From assembly GCA_008931825.1 (NCBI GenBank), contig QXVZ01019027.1, positions 1 through 25,195 on the forward strand: a stretch of DNA of 25,195 nucleotides, read 5' to 3'. The translations under genes and the position numbers were made by a program. This document shows positions 1-11,309 of the stretch, one piece after another (position 1 is the stretch's first letter; the number at the start of each line of letters is the position of its first letter). The notes beneath the pieces are model-generated. The model searched no databases and was not told the origin of the DNA. It saw only the letters and a list, made by a program, of their open reading frames with translations. Source of the DNA: Phallusia fumigata. Its lineage: Eukaryota; Chordata; Ascidiacea; Phlebobranchia; Ascidiidae.

Positions 1-2424
1 GGTTTGGTCAAGCCCACAATAAGCAGTTTTCTGTTGAGCGAATTTCACGCACTTAATTGTTTCAAACTTTGTCTCACCAACGTAACATAAGTAGAACGGC
101 CCACAAACACGTAACGTCACCACGAGCTTGGACTCCGGTGTTCTATCATGTTCAAATTCGCGAGTACTCTTGCTCTTTGTTACACCCGTCATTTACGTTA
201 TTGGAATTTTTAATAAGGAACGAAACCTACCATTGTTTTACGTTCGCCAAATACCTGACAAGCCGCGTGTTGTCACGTGGGCATCACTTTGCAACAGAAT
301 AAGATAATGATGGTCTTTAGTGCATTTTACTGCATATGAGGTGCCATCTGCTCCTACCCGCACCTAACTGAGCTGGGTAGGTAGATAAAATTTGGGATCC
401 CATTTATTCAATGGGTCTTTACCAACGTTTATTACGACCCTACATGTTTTGGTATGGAACACGTCGTGCTTTGTTTGATTGCTGAAGCACAAGTTTCATT
501 GTTGTCAAATGAAAGATTGCTTTTAGCGCGAGTTAACCTATCAATAACGGGCTTTGAATGAGAAGCTTGAAGCTGTCGTCGACTAAAACAAGAGGCATTT
601 GTTTCTCGAGCGTTCATATCGCAATTTTCGTTTACACGTCACATGGGTTAAAGAAAGTCATTTTTGCTTGCAAAGTTATCCTTTGTATTGAAGCATTATA
701 TTGTGTTCCAGACGCCATAATTAAACAGCCATCCGTAACCAACTTTTGACAAAAAATGCTAAGCAGTTAAAGATGCATACATGCCTTTTCTTACCGTATG
801 ACAAAAACTGTACAACTACGTGTAAATGACATAGAAATGTAACGGCAACGATTGTCGAGCTCTGTTACGTCACAATGTGCTTTTTACGCAACAATAAAAA
901 GTGATATCAACTTTGATATACAGCAGAACTTAAAACGCCTCCGATAACTAAAAAGTGAGCGAGTGTTTGGTTTAATTTCCGTGGCCTCACAGTTAAAGTA
1001 AACAGTTGTAAAAAAATTGACACCATGACGATCCACTCGTGAAAAGTTTTTCATCGGATCGGCAAAAAGTTTGTATTCTTGCACTTGTGACAGAAAGCAG
1101 TTTAGGCCTCAATTTTTTTGTGGTATGGCACCTTGCAACTTCTCTTTGAGTGGACATTACCACATGTTTGTGAGGTTATTCTAACTGCAACTGTTGTCAG
1201 AAATTTTTATATTTTTGTTTTGGACTCATCTTATCAGCAAACACAATTTTATTTACGGATATCTCATTGGCTACAACGTGAACAAAAACACTTGCAGTAA
1301 ATTAAGTGCAAGTATGCTTTAAAACTTCAGGTACTCATCGGAAAAACTAACAAACTATAACAAATCACACACTTTTGTCAGAAAAGTCAAAAATTACACA
1401 TTGCTAATTTGCTACATACACTCCCACATTGTACAGTTACATGTCCACAAACACACGATCTCTAATGATGATGATTGCCTCGTATTCTGTCCAGGTTTCT
1501 TCAATCAGCTTTACAATGTGTTGGTCTCCAATCCAAACATACAAATAATACCTGAAGTAAACATCTGCCATGGTTTGACTTTGATGGATTTGTTGACTTG
1601 AGTCTAAATATCTGTCGAATACACAAATAGTTTGTATCGGCCATTCTTACGTTTTCCAATGATTGTCTTACCTTTTGTGAATCTGTTATCCTTTACCGTT
1701 GCAATGCTATGAAACTGACCACGAAGACGTGTAAAGGAGAACGTCGCGATTTAGTGAAGGCCTCAGAAAAAAGAACGATAAAGGGATTCCCCTTATAAGG
1801 CTATTCAGCCCAATCTTCGTATGTTGTTTCCAGTTAGAACCTGGCGGCGTAGAGGGTAGTCTCGTTATCTAAGACTGTCAGACCGTTTTCCCCACTTGGT
1901 GGACGGTATGTGCGGCTACATTAAGTGCGACAAGAATATGTAAATAGGGTCTGCATATTAATGTTTTAATATGCCGATTTCAACTTCTGCCCAGCATAAA
2001 TACAAACTCGTATAACTGGTGCCTTACGTTTTTTTAATTTTTAAACATAGTATGACCGCAAAACTTCCGCTCGAGTTTAGTTGTTACGCACCGTTACACC
2101 TCGCCTGCTAACAAATTCGGCGTTTTTAAACGAAAGAAAAACATTTGATGTCAATTTGTGGACTAATAGTTGGATATGGTATCGCTCATAAGTGTGCACA
2201 TTGGACATGGACAAGTTCAAATGTTTTTCTGTGGTTTGGTCACAGTTCCGGTGTCAGTTTTTGTTTTAAAACACGAAACATCAAAATTAGAAAAATGTTT
2301 ACTTTAACACATTTAATGCAAATCTAAATTCTTTGGATGAAGCTTCCAAAATTTGACCACGGTATTTTCTAAATCGTCCCATTCCACTTTTGCAAAACCT
2401 CAAGTACAAACTGATGTATTACAG
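1..2424. other. Non-coding stretch, probably intron of the PI3K gene
   Basis: I see no segment that translates into the part of the PI3K catalytic domain expected just before the exon at 2425, nor any other recognised protein. Reading frames here are short, AT-rich and unlike known families. Since the first recognised exon starts inside the kinase domain, this stretch is most simply a long intron, with the upstream exons outside the window. Transcription factor-like sites are present, including a perfect CArG box at 1791-1800. That it is an intron is inference from the gene's incompleteness. Confidence 0.55.
1783..1800. promoter_or_regulatory. Overlapping kappaB-like site and CArG box
   Basis: GGGATTCCCC (1783-1792) fits the NF-kappaB consensus GGGRNNYYCC. 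It overlaps CCTTATAAGG (1791-1800), a perfect palindromic SRF CArG box, CC(A/T)6GG. The match is seen directly; function is inference. Its place in a probable intron would suit an intronic enhancer, but short motifs also occur by chance. Confidence 0.25.
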
Positions 2425-5400
2425 GCGGTGGAAAATTTTACACTGTCGTGTGCTGGATATTGCGTCGCTACATACGTACTTGGAATATGTGATCGACATA
2501 ATGACAACATTATGCTAAGAAGAACTGGCCATCTTTTCCACATTGACTTTGCGAGGTTTCTTGGGCATGCTCAAATGTTCGGAAACATTAAACGGTTGGT
2601 TTTCATTTTTTGCTCTTATATTAGAAAATATTGTTCTTATGTTACACTTTTCACAAAAAAATGTTTTCAACATTTTTTTTCAGTTATTTTTTACCTTTTT
2701 TTACGTTCCAGTGATCGCGCGCCTTTCGTTCTGACGTCAGACATGGCATACGTCATCAACGGCGGTGATCGACCGAGTTCCCAATTTCAAGATTTTGTCG
2801 ACATCTGTTGTCGGGCTTTCAACATTGTGAGGAAACAATCCCACATTCTCATAAACCTTCTCTCATTGGTCAGTTCGAATTCAAACGATTGTTACGTCAT
2901 AGTTGTTTTTTTTTTTAAATAATACCGTCGTTTTTTTTAGATGTTAAACTGTGGCATTCCTGAGTTAAGCGGGAAATCGGATTTAAAATATGTTTATGAT
3001 GCACTGAGGCCCAACGCGTCGGACACGGAGGCAACAACAATGTTTACAAAGTTTGTTAATTTAGTCTCTTGTCTTTAAATAAGTTAATAAAGTTCTAAAC
3101 GTAAAGACAAATCTTCTGGATCTGAAATATTTTGGTGAAGTTAATTTAGGCATCTACTTACACAGTTACAGAAAAATTTAACAAAGGTTTTCAAAAATCT
3201 GTTTTCAATTTTAAACCTTGTGACGTCACTATAGATACCCCTATGACGTCAAACTTGTATTCCAGGTTGATTGACGCGAGTCTGTCATCGTCATTTACGC
3301 GTCTCAACTTTTTCATCCACAACCTGGCCCAGATGCGTTTCCACGGAAACGAGAGTGAGGAGGACCGCCGCACACTCTCGTTTGCCCCCCAACTCCGGGG
3401 GTACAAGGAAGAGGAGGGCCTTATCACCATGGCAACGGTGGTCGGGTACCAAAAGCGCTACTGTCCCGAGAAGTACTACGTGAGTTGTTGTGTAACAGTT
3501 TTGTTGCATAAACGTTGCAACATTCGACTTGGCAAGCTTATACTTGTTTTTCAAATGCATTTCGTGTGAATTGTATTTTTGTGTTAACTTTCAGTAATAC
3601 ACAATGTTTTGAGAGTTTTCAGAAACTTGTGTATGGTGAATACATTCCACTGCTGATGAAATAAGCGATTGTCAAAACGTTTGCAATAAAATGTATTCAC
3701 TAGATACGAATTTTCTGGCAGTTATGCTTTAAATAATGCTAAGTCCGTATTTTGTGCCATTTTAAGTCAGCCTCACTATGTGTTTTGTAGCTTTATTGTG
3801 TGAAAGTTACCCGTGAGAAGACTTCGTTACGGACAGTCGAATCTTACGTATTCCGAACGTTCGACGAATTCGAGGAACTCCACGAAAAACTCTCACATGC
3901 TTGTCAGAGTATGCCAAGGTACGGTCGGATCCCTTTTCAGAAAGGACTTTCCCTTTGTTTTGTTTTCTGTCTAACGTCGGTTCGCCACCCAACTTTGGTC
4001 AAAAAAGATATTTGCACGTGATTGATTGGTACAGCGAACGTTTTTTGCCGCATTAGACCTATACACATCCAAAAATGTAACTTAAATATTGTGTGTATCG
4101 TTAGCTTAGTAACTGAGAGAACCGCTGGTAAAATATTTGCTTTAACATGGTATATTGGCCTCTATGCCCAAGAACGTGGGACAAGCAAGCGAATTTTTTC
4201 GATATTTTAGGTTGGTGACTTTTATTGGTCCAAGTTTTCGGGTGTCAATGGTCGATTTATAGGCTGAAGTTTTCTCATTAAAACCAGCATTATTTTTGAC
4301 ACCCACTTTTATGCCTTTCAGCTTTCCGGGAAGTCTGATCGTCGGCAGATCGCAAGTGAAGCAAGTTGCTGATAGGAGAAAGGCAAAACTCAACACCTAT
4401 CTTGCCGCACTACTTAAATCCAAACGTAACATTGCCATGGTATGTCGATATCACCGTTTTTTTAAAGAAATTACACTGTATGCTGACATTGAACCGACCC
4501 AGTACCCCAGCAGTACTAAGTGTGGAGTGTAGCCTATGTTGGTATTACGCGCTCAAATGAAATCCACTGAATGTTTTGTACTGAAAGTTCAAACAAGTGC
4601 AGGTTTCGTCACACAAACGTATCTTCCAAATGGTTAAAAGTACATCTATTTGATTTTAGAACTACTGTATATGGTAAAAATGATCGATAGTTACGACACA
4701 AGACCCCGAATATGCTCGAGTACCGAGTATTAACATTAAGCACTTGGTGCTCGGCCAAACAGACTGTGGTGGCCCAACCCTACTGCTAAAAAGCATGTGG
4801 TAGTCGTGCAGAAATCTCTATACCGGCGTGATATTCGAACCAATGCTCACGGATTAATGTTGAAGTGGCTGACAGCGAACGGGCAAATCTCGTGTATTCA
4901 AATTCGCTTAGCACCTAGCCTTTCATCTCACTATCTGATTCTCGAGGGTTAAAGTGTATTATGTTGAGACCGTACGAAAGGGTTGCATTTGTTTGTTACA
5001 ATTCGACGTTTACTGGGGAAAAAAGGTTGAATTTTGCGTCGCAACTTTCATTTTTAAACGCTTAACTGGCAGTTTCGCCGTTAAGTTTTTCGTAACACTT
5101 GAAACTAAAGTAATGCCAGGCCCGGCCACTAAGGTACAGTCCCGGCTCAGCTAATCCCAGATACTTTTGTGCTTCGTTTTTCACAGTAGGTTATTCACTC
5201 TATTACAGCACGATCTAGTTTACACTTTCTTTCATCCGATTCTCCGCGACGAAGAGAAAGAAGTGAAACCGAATGTGCGGACACCCGACGTGATTGGGGG
5301 CGAGATAAAGGTTTCTCTACATTACAAGAACAACGCCTTGTACATCATGATCATGCACTGCAAAAATCTGGTAAGACGACATCTTGTTTGGATTTTAGTG

Positions 5401-6670
5401 GTTAGCTTGCGGTCTATGTTTTTGACAAGCAAAACAATTATCGGCCAAACACGTCACAAATTCCGTTCCTTACCGTTTTTAACGCCAGTGGTCTCCGACA
5501 TGGCATGTACCAAGCATCACCTCAAAATCTAGAGCATTTCTAAATTTCCGGAATAGAATAACTTACTCATCAAAAACTATTTGAATTTTTACACCACGGC
5601 GGGAAACGTGACGTCACACTTACAAAATCCCTGAGGTCGCACAATTGGTCACGTGTGTGTCAAGAGTGGTTGAAAATGCACGCACAATAGAACATGCACG
5701 CAAATTTGTGACACACCCCCGCGCGTATGAAAATGCGCTTAAGATAAACAGTACATCAACCGAGTATAAGGCACTCCGTTTCCGTAAAAAAAGATTTCGT
5801 TCCTTTGCGTTTAATGTAACGTTTATCCGTGGCTGCACAGTCGCCTGTGAACGGCTCAGATCCGGACCCGTACGTGAAGACCTACCTTCTTCCCGACCCG
5901 GGTCACGTGACTAAAAAGAAGACGAAAGTTGCGAGGAAAACTCTGCACCCAACTTACAATGAAATGGTGAGTGGGCACTTATATACTGAACAGTTAAATC
6001 AACTGGCGCAAAGTGACAAAACCACTTTTGTGAACAATTTTATTACGGATTTTGAAGTATAGTTTAAACTTCTCCCATTGTAAAAAGTCGTCGAACACGA
6101 TCGTCTCAAGCTGACCGATGAAACGTTTGCTATTTTATGAATCTGGCATCTTATTGTATGCGATGAGGATTTTCAGATAACAAATCGTTGTGCTTCAGTA
6201 GCCTTCACCCTTGAACAATTTTACCACTTTTGGCTGCAAAAATATTAAAACGTTTTTGGGACCCCAGCAGTTGTTTAAAAATAAGTCCCCATCAATGAAG
6301 GGCGCTCAAGTAGTTTTCACACTGTTTTTTTTGCTTTTGTTCAAAGCAGGTTTGTTCCTCCAGTTGTAATATCAAATTTCTTCAAATTTAGACACATGAT
6401 AGGCGGAAATCTGAAGTTGTGCTCCCTAGTCTTTGACACCTTTTTAAACACTGCATATTAACGCTAAACACTGTCTATTTATTTCCTTTTCGGCAGATGA
6501 TTTACCGTCTTCCACTAAACGAAATAAAGCGACGGCAACTACAGGTTACTGTGTGGAACTACGAAACTCTCCAGGAGAACGACTTTCTTGGCGGGACGAT
6601 GCTCGAACTGTCTGACGTCGACGTTACCATGGAAACCACCACTTGGTACAAGCTCAATTCCTCGTTCTAG
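2425..6670 (+). CDS. PIK3C2: Class II phosphoinositide 3-kinase, C-terminal nine exons (partial)
   Basis: Exons: 2425-2594, 2712-2868, 2941-3050, 3266-3479, 3791-3918, 4322-4439, 5209-5370, 5841-5966, 6497-6670. All introns are GT-AG and phases join without a stop, giving 452 residues up to TAG at 6668-6670. The first three exons and the start of the fourth carry the second half of the PI3K catalytic domain: the catalytic loop [11 protein letters not shown], then [15 protein letters not shown] and [14 protein letters not shown]. Next comes a PX domain ([12 protein letters not shown], then [12 protein letters not shown]), and the last three exons encode a C2 domain ([19 protein letters not shown]). 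The order kinase-PX-C2 is diagnostic of class II PI3Ks, which make PI3P and PI(3,4)P2 on endocytic membranes. Vertebrate paralogues A, B and G cannot be told apart here, so the symbol is generic. The activation-loop motif is DFA rather than DFG. The N-terminal part lies upstream of the window. Confidence 0.95.
3221..3251. promoter_or_regulatory. Two perfect cAMP-response elements
   Basis: TGACGTCA occurs at 3221-3228 and again at 3244-3251, 23 bp apart, just before the acceptor of the PI3K exon at 3266. Further perfect copies are at 2732-2739 (coding), 5609-5616 and 22347-22354. The octamer is the full CREB/ATF site. Binding is not shown. Confidence 0.3.
3636..3700 (+). repeat. Hairpin-flanked CTGATGA element, hammerhead-like and degenerate
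   Basis: GTGAATACATT (3636-3646) and its exact reverse complement AATGTATTCAC (3690-3700) enclose CTGATGA (3653-3659), a short variable arm and AAAACGTTT. The order CUGAUGA, arm, GAAA, with outer strands pairing, is the layout of a type I hammerhead ribozyme as found in Penelope-like retroelements. Here the second core box is AAAA rather than GAAA, so a live ribozyme is unlikely. It lies in a PI3K intron. The same sequence theme recurs at 13006-13178. Confidence 0.35.
4193..4232 (-). repeat. 3' tail fragment of a tRNA-derived SINE
   Basis: Read on the minus strand, this stretch gives AGTCACCAACCTAAAATATC followed by A-rich sequence. That closely matches the 3' end (AGTCACCAACTTAAAAAAAT) of the SINE at 10749-10910 and the end of the copy at 12509-12645. 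Only the tail is recognisable. It lies in the PI3K intron between exons 3918 and 4322. Confidence 0.4.
4735..4885 (-). repeat. Possible second-family tRNA-derived SINE
   Basis: On the minus strand, GGTTCGAATATC (around 4831-4842) is a good RNA polymerase III B box. It is preceded by GTTCGCTGTCAGCC-type tRNA-like sequence, and followed by an unrelated body up to about 4735. The A box is poor and the borders are guesses. It sits in the long PI3K intron 4440-5208, which otherwise holds nothing I recognise. Confidence 0.35.
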
Positions 6671-8588
6671 CAGTTTATTCTGGGCCCTATAGCACTTCTT
6701 GCACTTTTTTTGCAACTCTATTCCTTCTACTGTTTGTTTACTGACGATGTGAATCGTAAATGAATGGAAATTGGAAGTGGAGTTTTGAGTAAACAATTCA
6801 CTATGCTGTCTTACCACTTCTGTCCTTTTCCATCTGTGTTGGCCGCCAATGTAAAAATCTTTCTCCAAAAGTTTTGCTGTAAGCAATTTTTACCCCAAAA
6901 CACGATTCGCCTATGTATACATTGGAAAAAGTTGGCAATTAAAGTTTGTGCAGTGAATAGAAAAGACTTTTCGGAGTAAGGTATAAAGATAAAAATATTC
7001 GGTTTATTCCATTTTAAGCATGTTTCGGCATTTTGCCGTTTTACTGGTTTCAAAAAACGTAATGTTAACTGCCTTCTCATTGCTTGTTAACGCGCTTTCT
7101 GTGTTTCTGTTGACAATCTCATCGTTAATAGTTTTGCTGCAACAAGTTTATTTCAGTTTTGATGTAATAATTTGTGACAGACTTTTTAAAAATTGTGATA
7201 GTATTATGTGGATACTAACATGTTACATGTTTATTTTCTATTACATATTATGCATCCAAACCAAGGTCTTGATTTCTATTTTCTAAACTTTGCCGATTTT
7301 TTATGCCTTAGTTCGTGAAATCTTTGACAGCATTCGATTCCCAGTGACTTACCTTATTTGGAAGACATACTCAAAGCAAAAAGTAATTTTGTACTTTATT
7401 TCAGCCCTGAGCTTATCGATTCGCTAATGTACTTTTTCTATTGTGACTTTACCTTGCACTGCTGGTAGCAAGCACACTGCAGAAATGGCCAGTGTTTGGT
7501 GTGCAAGAATCGTTTTGGCGGCTTTTGATTGTGTTCACTGATTTATGCAATGTTATAATACATTGAATTGACTTGTGTATTTATTTTATTTTTGTCCATT
7601 TTTTGGTCTCTCTCTTACTTTTTTGTTGCAAATCCGGCAGATTTATTTCTTGTGCTGTCAAACATTTTCCCAATTCAAAACCACATAGCTACTCGCACAG
7701 ATATTTATTGGTTTTATATGTCAACCAAAAACGAAACCCGAAATTTCATCCTTGCACTAGAATATTAATAACTTCAGGAGTTGAATATAGTTCAACGCCA
7801 TTATGTACTTATGCTATTTTTCTGCTGTTTCGTGTTCCCTTCTTGAAGCTGTATGATTGATTGATCAATGTAGCTGTGCTTTGAATACATTTTTGTGCAA
7901 TTGTATATTTTGGAAACAGCATGAGTTCCATCGAGTGGTGCCCGACTTACAAGTATAAAGACCATAAATACCGCCCAATTTCAAATTTGCTCGCATAAGC
8001 TAGTGCGGCAAGGCAGTATTCTAACTTCAATTGTCGCAAAGTTAAACTACGCCTATACTGATAGTAAAGTTCGTTTGAATGGCGTAACTTTAAAGTTCAA
8101 AAACTAATAATGACTTTGACACAACTGGATATTCCCAAATTAAGAGCATAACTTTTCCAGGACGCCCCTTATGGGCACCGACACACAGGGACAAATTTTT
8201 GCAAGGTCATAGTCAATACCGACATCGAAGCCATATTTTCTCGAATCAATGGTGTCGATCAAGGGGGAAAGCATCAGCTCGATTCAATCCATATGTGCAC
8301 AAAAGTTTATCACGGGTTTTCCACAAAAGCGCAAAATTTACTTTCTGCGCAAGCTGTAAAGTTTTCAAACGTAGTTTTGTTAACAATAAACAATACCATA
8401 CGCACCCGGATATTTTGTTTTGTGTAGGAGCGGATTGTGAAATGCACGTTGACTGGCGCCGGGAATGTTCGTCACGTTTGTTCTGAACTTTTGCTTAGGT
8501 ATGAATCAAACTGCACTTTACGTTGGGAACGTCTGATTGGAGTTCAGTTCAAAGTTCATTTCTGGGATACTCTGAATTGCGGATAATC
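6671..8588. other. Gene-free stretch between PI3K and SCO1
   Basis: This holds the 3' end of the PI3K transcript and the upstream region of SCO1. It is AT-rich, with short frames in all phases and no family I recognise. A patch of higher GC at about 8160-8480 has short open frames on both strands but no convincing product. I did not find a clear AATAAA close to the PI3K stop. Confidence 0.5.
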
Positions 8589-10338
8589 ATGCAGGCTTTG
8601 GTACAACGTGTGGCAAGACGCTTTATTGCCCAAGAGAATCTTGTACAGGTAAGAAAATTGGTAAAAATTCTACATTACAAAAAATGCTTCGTACAAGCTT
8701 TATTGCAACTTGGTCCAGAAGATAAACAATTGTGTTGTCATAGTAATCTCAGATTATATTGTAATAGGTTTTGTATCTGTAGGTTACAACGAGATTCGCC
8801 GGTAACTCATCACCCATCTTCATTCCAAGTTATTTGCAACCGGTAAAAATAGCCAAAACTGATACCTGTACAGGTCACTGCTTGTCATGCATTCAAAAAC
8901 GACATTTTCATTTGACCTTGAGATCATGGCAAGAATCCAAAACACCAAAAAGGAACAATGAAGCTGAAACAGGACCTGACAAAACTGAACATTTGTTTGA
9001 AAAGGACCCTGATGCTGGAAAAGAAACAAAACAATCCACTGTACCTTTAATTAAAAGGCTTTCTATTGTTTCTGCAGTTCTTGCTGTGTGGCTAGCAGTT
9101 TACTATCATTCCACTCAAATCAAAAAAGACAGTAAGTATTTGACTTGTGCATGTAAAATTTATAATCTGACATAAGCATGAAAGGGTTGGAATATATGAG
9201 TTCAATTCAAACCAGTATCATTTTTATCTCAACACAGACAAAATCAAGGAAAGGGAAGTACAACTAAGCAAAGTGGATATCGGTGCTGATGACTACAGTT
9301 TAACTGATCACACAGGCAAGTCTTTTGACAGAAGTCAATTTATTTTGTGGCAAGGTGAAAGATTTGAAAATATTTGAGCTCATGACTTGCCTCATGTATT
9401 GCCCCAAAATTTTTTTTCTATTCAATGTTGCTGCTTGTTGTTTGACAAGAGAAGATTACAGGCAATCGGGACCATACAAATTTCAACATGTCAGCTGGTG
9501 ACAGGAGGGGCTTACACTAGACCTAAAACATGCGGCATACATGGGAAACTTTTTCAGTTTGAATTTGACAAAACTGTACATGTATTATCATATTTAAGGA
9601 AAGAAAGTCAGCAAAAAAGACTTCATTGGTCAGTGGCTCCTTCTTTATTTTGGTTTCACCCACTGTCCAGATATCTGCCCAGAGGAACTGGAAAAAATGG
9701 CAGAAATTATAGATATAATAGGTAAAACTGTGCTGTCTATAGAATACAAAGTGTTAAAACTAGTTGTTTTTCTTTGCCGAAAAGATGTGGAGTTAGGAAT
9801 AACCCAATGTAGGGACAAATGGATACTAATAAATATTTCATTTCTTTTCGTTATTATTTATTTAACGCAGTTGTTTCCCCATTGTTAACTTTTTATAGAT
9901 GGTGATAAAACGATTCCAAATCTTCTTCCTATGTTTATAACTGTGGATCCAGACCGAGACACCCCAGAAGCAATAAAAAAATATGTGAAGGAATTCCATC
10001 CAAAGTTTGTTGGTCTCACAGGAAGCAAGGAGGAAATAAAACAAGCAACTAAAGCATTTCGGGTTTATTTCAGTGCTGGTCCTAAAGATGAGGATAATGA
10101 TTACATTGTAAGTGAATGAAGAAACCAATGCAGTTTAAACCTTACGCTACCAACCTTTCTGTGTGCAAAAATGTGATCTAACATTAATCTTGTTTAGGTC
10201 GATCACACAATTGTAATGTATCTTATGAACCCACAAGGCAATTTTGTTGATTACTATGGTTCAAGATCTGTGGAAAAGGAATCAATTGCTTCAGGAATCA
10301 AAAAGAACATGCTCAATTATAGGAAGTTGCATGGATGA
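8589..10338 (+). CDS. SCO1: SCO1-type cytochrome c oxidase copper chaperone
   Basis: Exons: 8589-8648, 8783-8801, 8874-9131, 9238-9315, 9599-9721, 9899-10107, 10198-10338. They join in frame to 295 residues, close to human SCO1 at about 300. SCO proteins sit in the mitochondrial inner membrane and load copper into the CuA site of cytochrome oxidase subunit 2. The N-terminus ([12 protein letters not shown]) looks like a mitochondrial presequence. A hydrophobic segment at about 89-104 is the membrane anchor. The thioredoxin-like domain carries the copper ligands in CPDIC (Cys161, Cys165) and the conserved His252 of [20 protein letters not shown] and [13 protein letters not shown] are typical SCO blocks. 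The intron after 9315 has a GC donor and the second exon is only 19 nt. The choice of exon 2 borders rests on reading frame, because the N-terminus is not conserved. SCO1 versus SCO2 is not certain. Confidence 0.93.
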
Positions 10339-10378
10339 AATATTGTGCAGTTGGGTTTTAAAGTATCCAAAGCATACT

Positions 10379-10384
10379 AATAAA
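10379..10384 (+). terminator. Polyadenylation signal of SCO1
   Basis: AATAAA begins 41 bp after the SCO1 stop codon, the first canonical hexamer downstream of it. Use in vivo is inferred. Confidence 0.45.
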
Positions 10385-10748
10385 TTGCACATTTTATGTA
10401 GAAAATTTGCTCTTGAAATACCTTTTAAAGTAAAGTTTGCTATAAAAATTGTATAATGTTGGGTTATAAAAACTATATTAGTCAGTCTACAAGATTCCTG
10501 TTTGGCGATCCCATCGAGGAAACTGATCAAAGATATGATAGAAACCATATGTAACTTTTGACATTCTGGATCGGTTGTTTGTTTATTAAATCATACATAT
10601 ACATATATTGAGAAGAAGCTGATTCTAACCTGACACGGTTTGTTTTTTGTTTAATTTTTACCCTCGGGGGCGGAACTATGCCTGAATGCGTTATGCTCGC
10701 AATTAGCCAACCGTCGTGCTACCTGCCTTGTTTCAGTTCTGTTGGATA

Positions 10749-10910
10749 TTTTTTTTCGATTTTTTTAAGTTGGTGACTTCAGTTTGGGTCAACCCATTTG
10801 GTCCATTGCCTAAGAGCAAAGCCGCATAAGTTTCTTGTCAGGGAAACACAGGTAAACCCATAACGTTGCAAGCACAAGCCAGTCGCGCTGACCACTTGGT
10901 CATCCTGTTT
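10749..10910 (-). repeat. tRNA-derived SINE, copy 1
   Basis: Read on the minus strand it starts with GATGACCAAGTGGTCAGCGC, a tRNA-like A box. A B-box-like TGGGTTTACC lies about 45 nt later, followed by a tRNA-unrelated body containing ATGCGGCTTTGCTC. It ends in AGTCACCAACTTAAAAAAAT and an A/T-rich tail. The head, body and tail align with the plus-strand copy at 12509-12645, so this is a dispersed family rather than a tRNA gene. Borders are approximate. Confidence 0.65.
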
Positions 10911-11309
10911 CTTGAAGAAGTTGGAAATTTCATTCATCCACAAAAGCATCCTTGTCTCGGGATATGGAAAGTATTGAACAGAGCCGATGAGTAATGACTC
11001 CACAACTTTATTCTTTTGCTAGCACTCGCTGTTCAAAACAATTGCAATAAACAACAAGGAAAGTGGATTTAATCGGTTAGCGAGTGACACACAACAAGCC
11101 TACAAATTACAAAAGCAAGATTTACCCCGACTGCACGCAGGTTTCCTTGCGACCTCGAAAGCAAAAAGGTTCCGAAATTCACAGTCAAAAGTGTACATTT
11201 AAAGTTTATTTTTATACTTTACCAATGTGGGCTGCACAGCGTGTGTTCGGAGGCCTATATTTTACTTCTGCAAATAGCTAAACGGAAACAATTGCGCCCA
11301 AAACCTAAC

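Noticed and set aside
1118-1300. Frame ending WLQREQKHLQ as an upstream PI3K exon
   Set aside because: Only a faint likeness to the expected WLxK segment; it lacks the conserved flanking residues and ends in a stop without a donor.
2353-2922. Single 189-codon frame as one PI3K exon
   Set aside because: Reading through 2595-2711 inserts AT-rich non-family residues; splicing it out restores the conserved [15 protein letters not shown] join.
8199-8486. 95-codon frame upstream of SCO1
   Set aside because: The start codon is TTG, no motif is recognised, and both strands show similar short frames.
11069-11267. Chain of three tiny exons (45, 28 and 31 nt) extending the 11310-11602 exon
   Set aside because: Phases can be made to fit, but with exons this small in AT-rich DNA splice-like sites are too easy to find.
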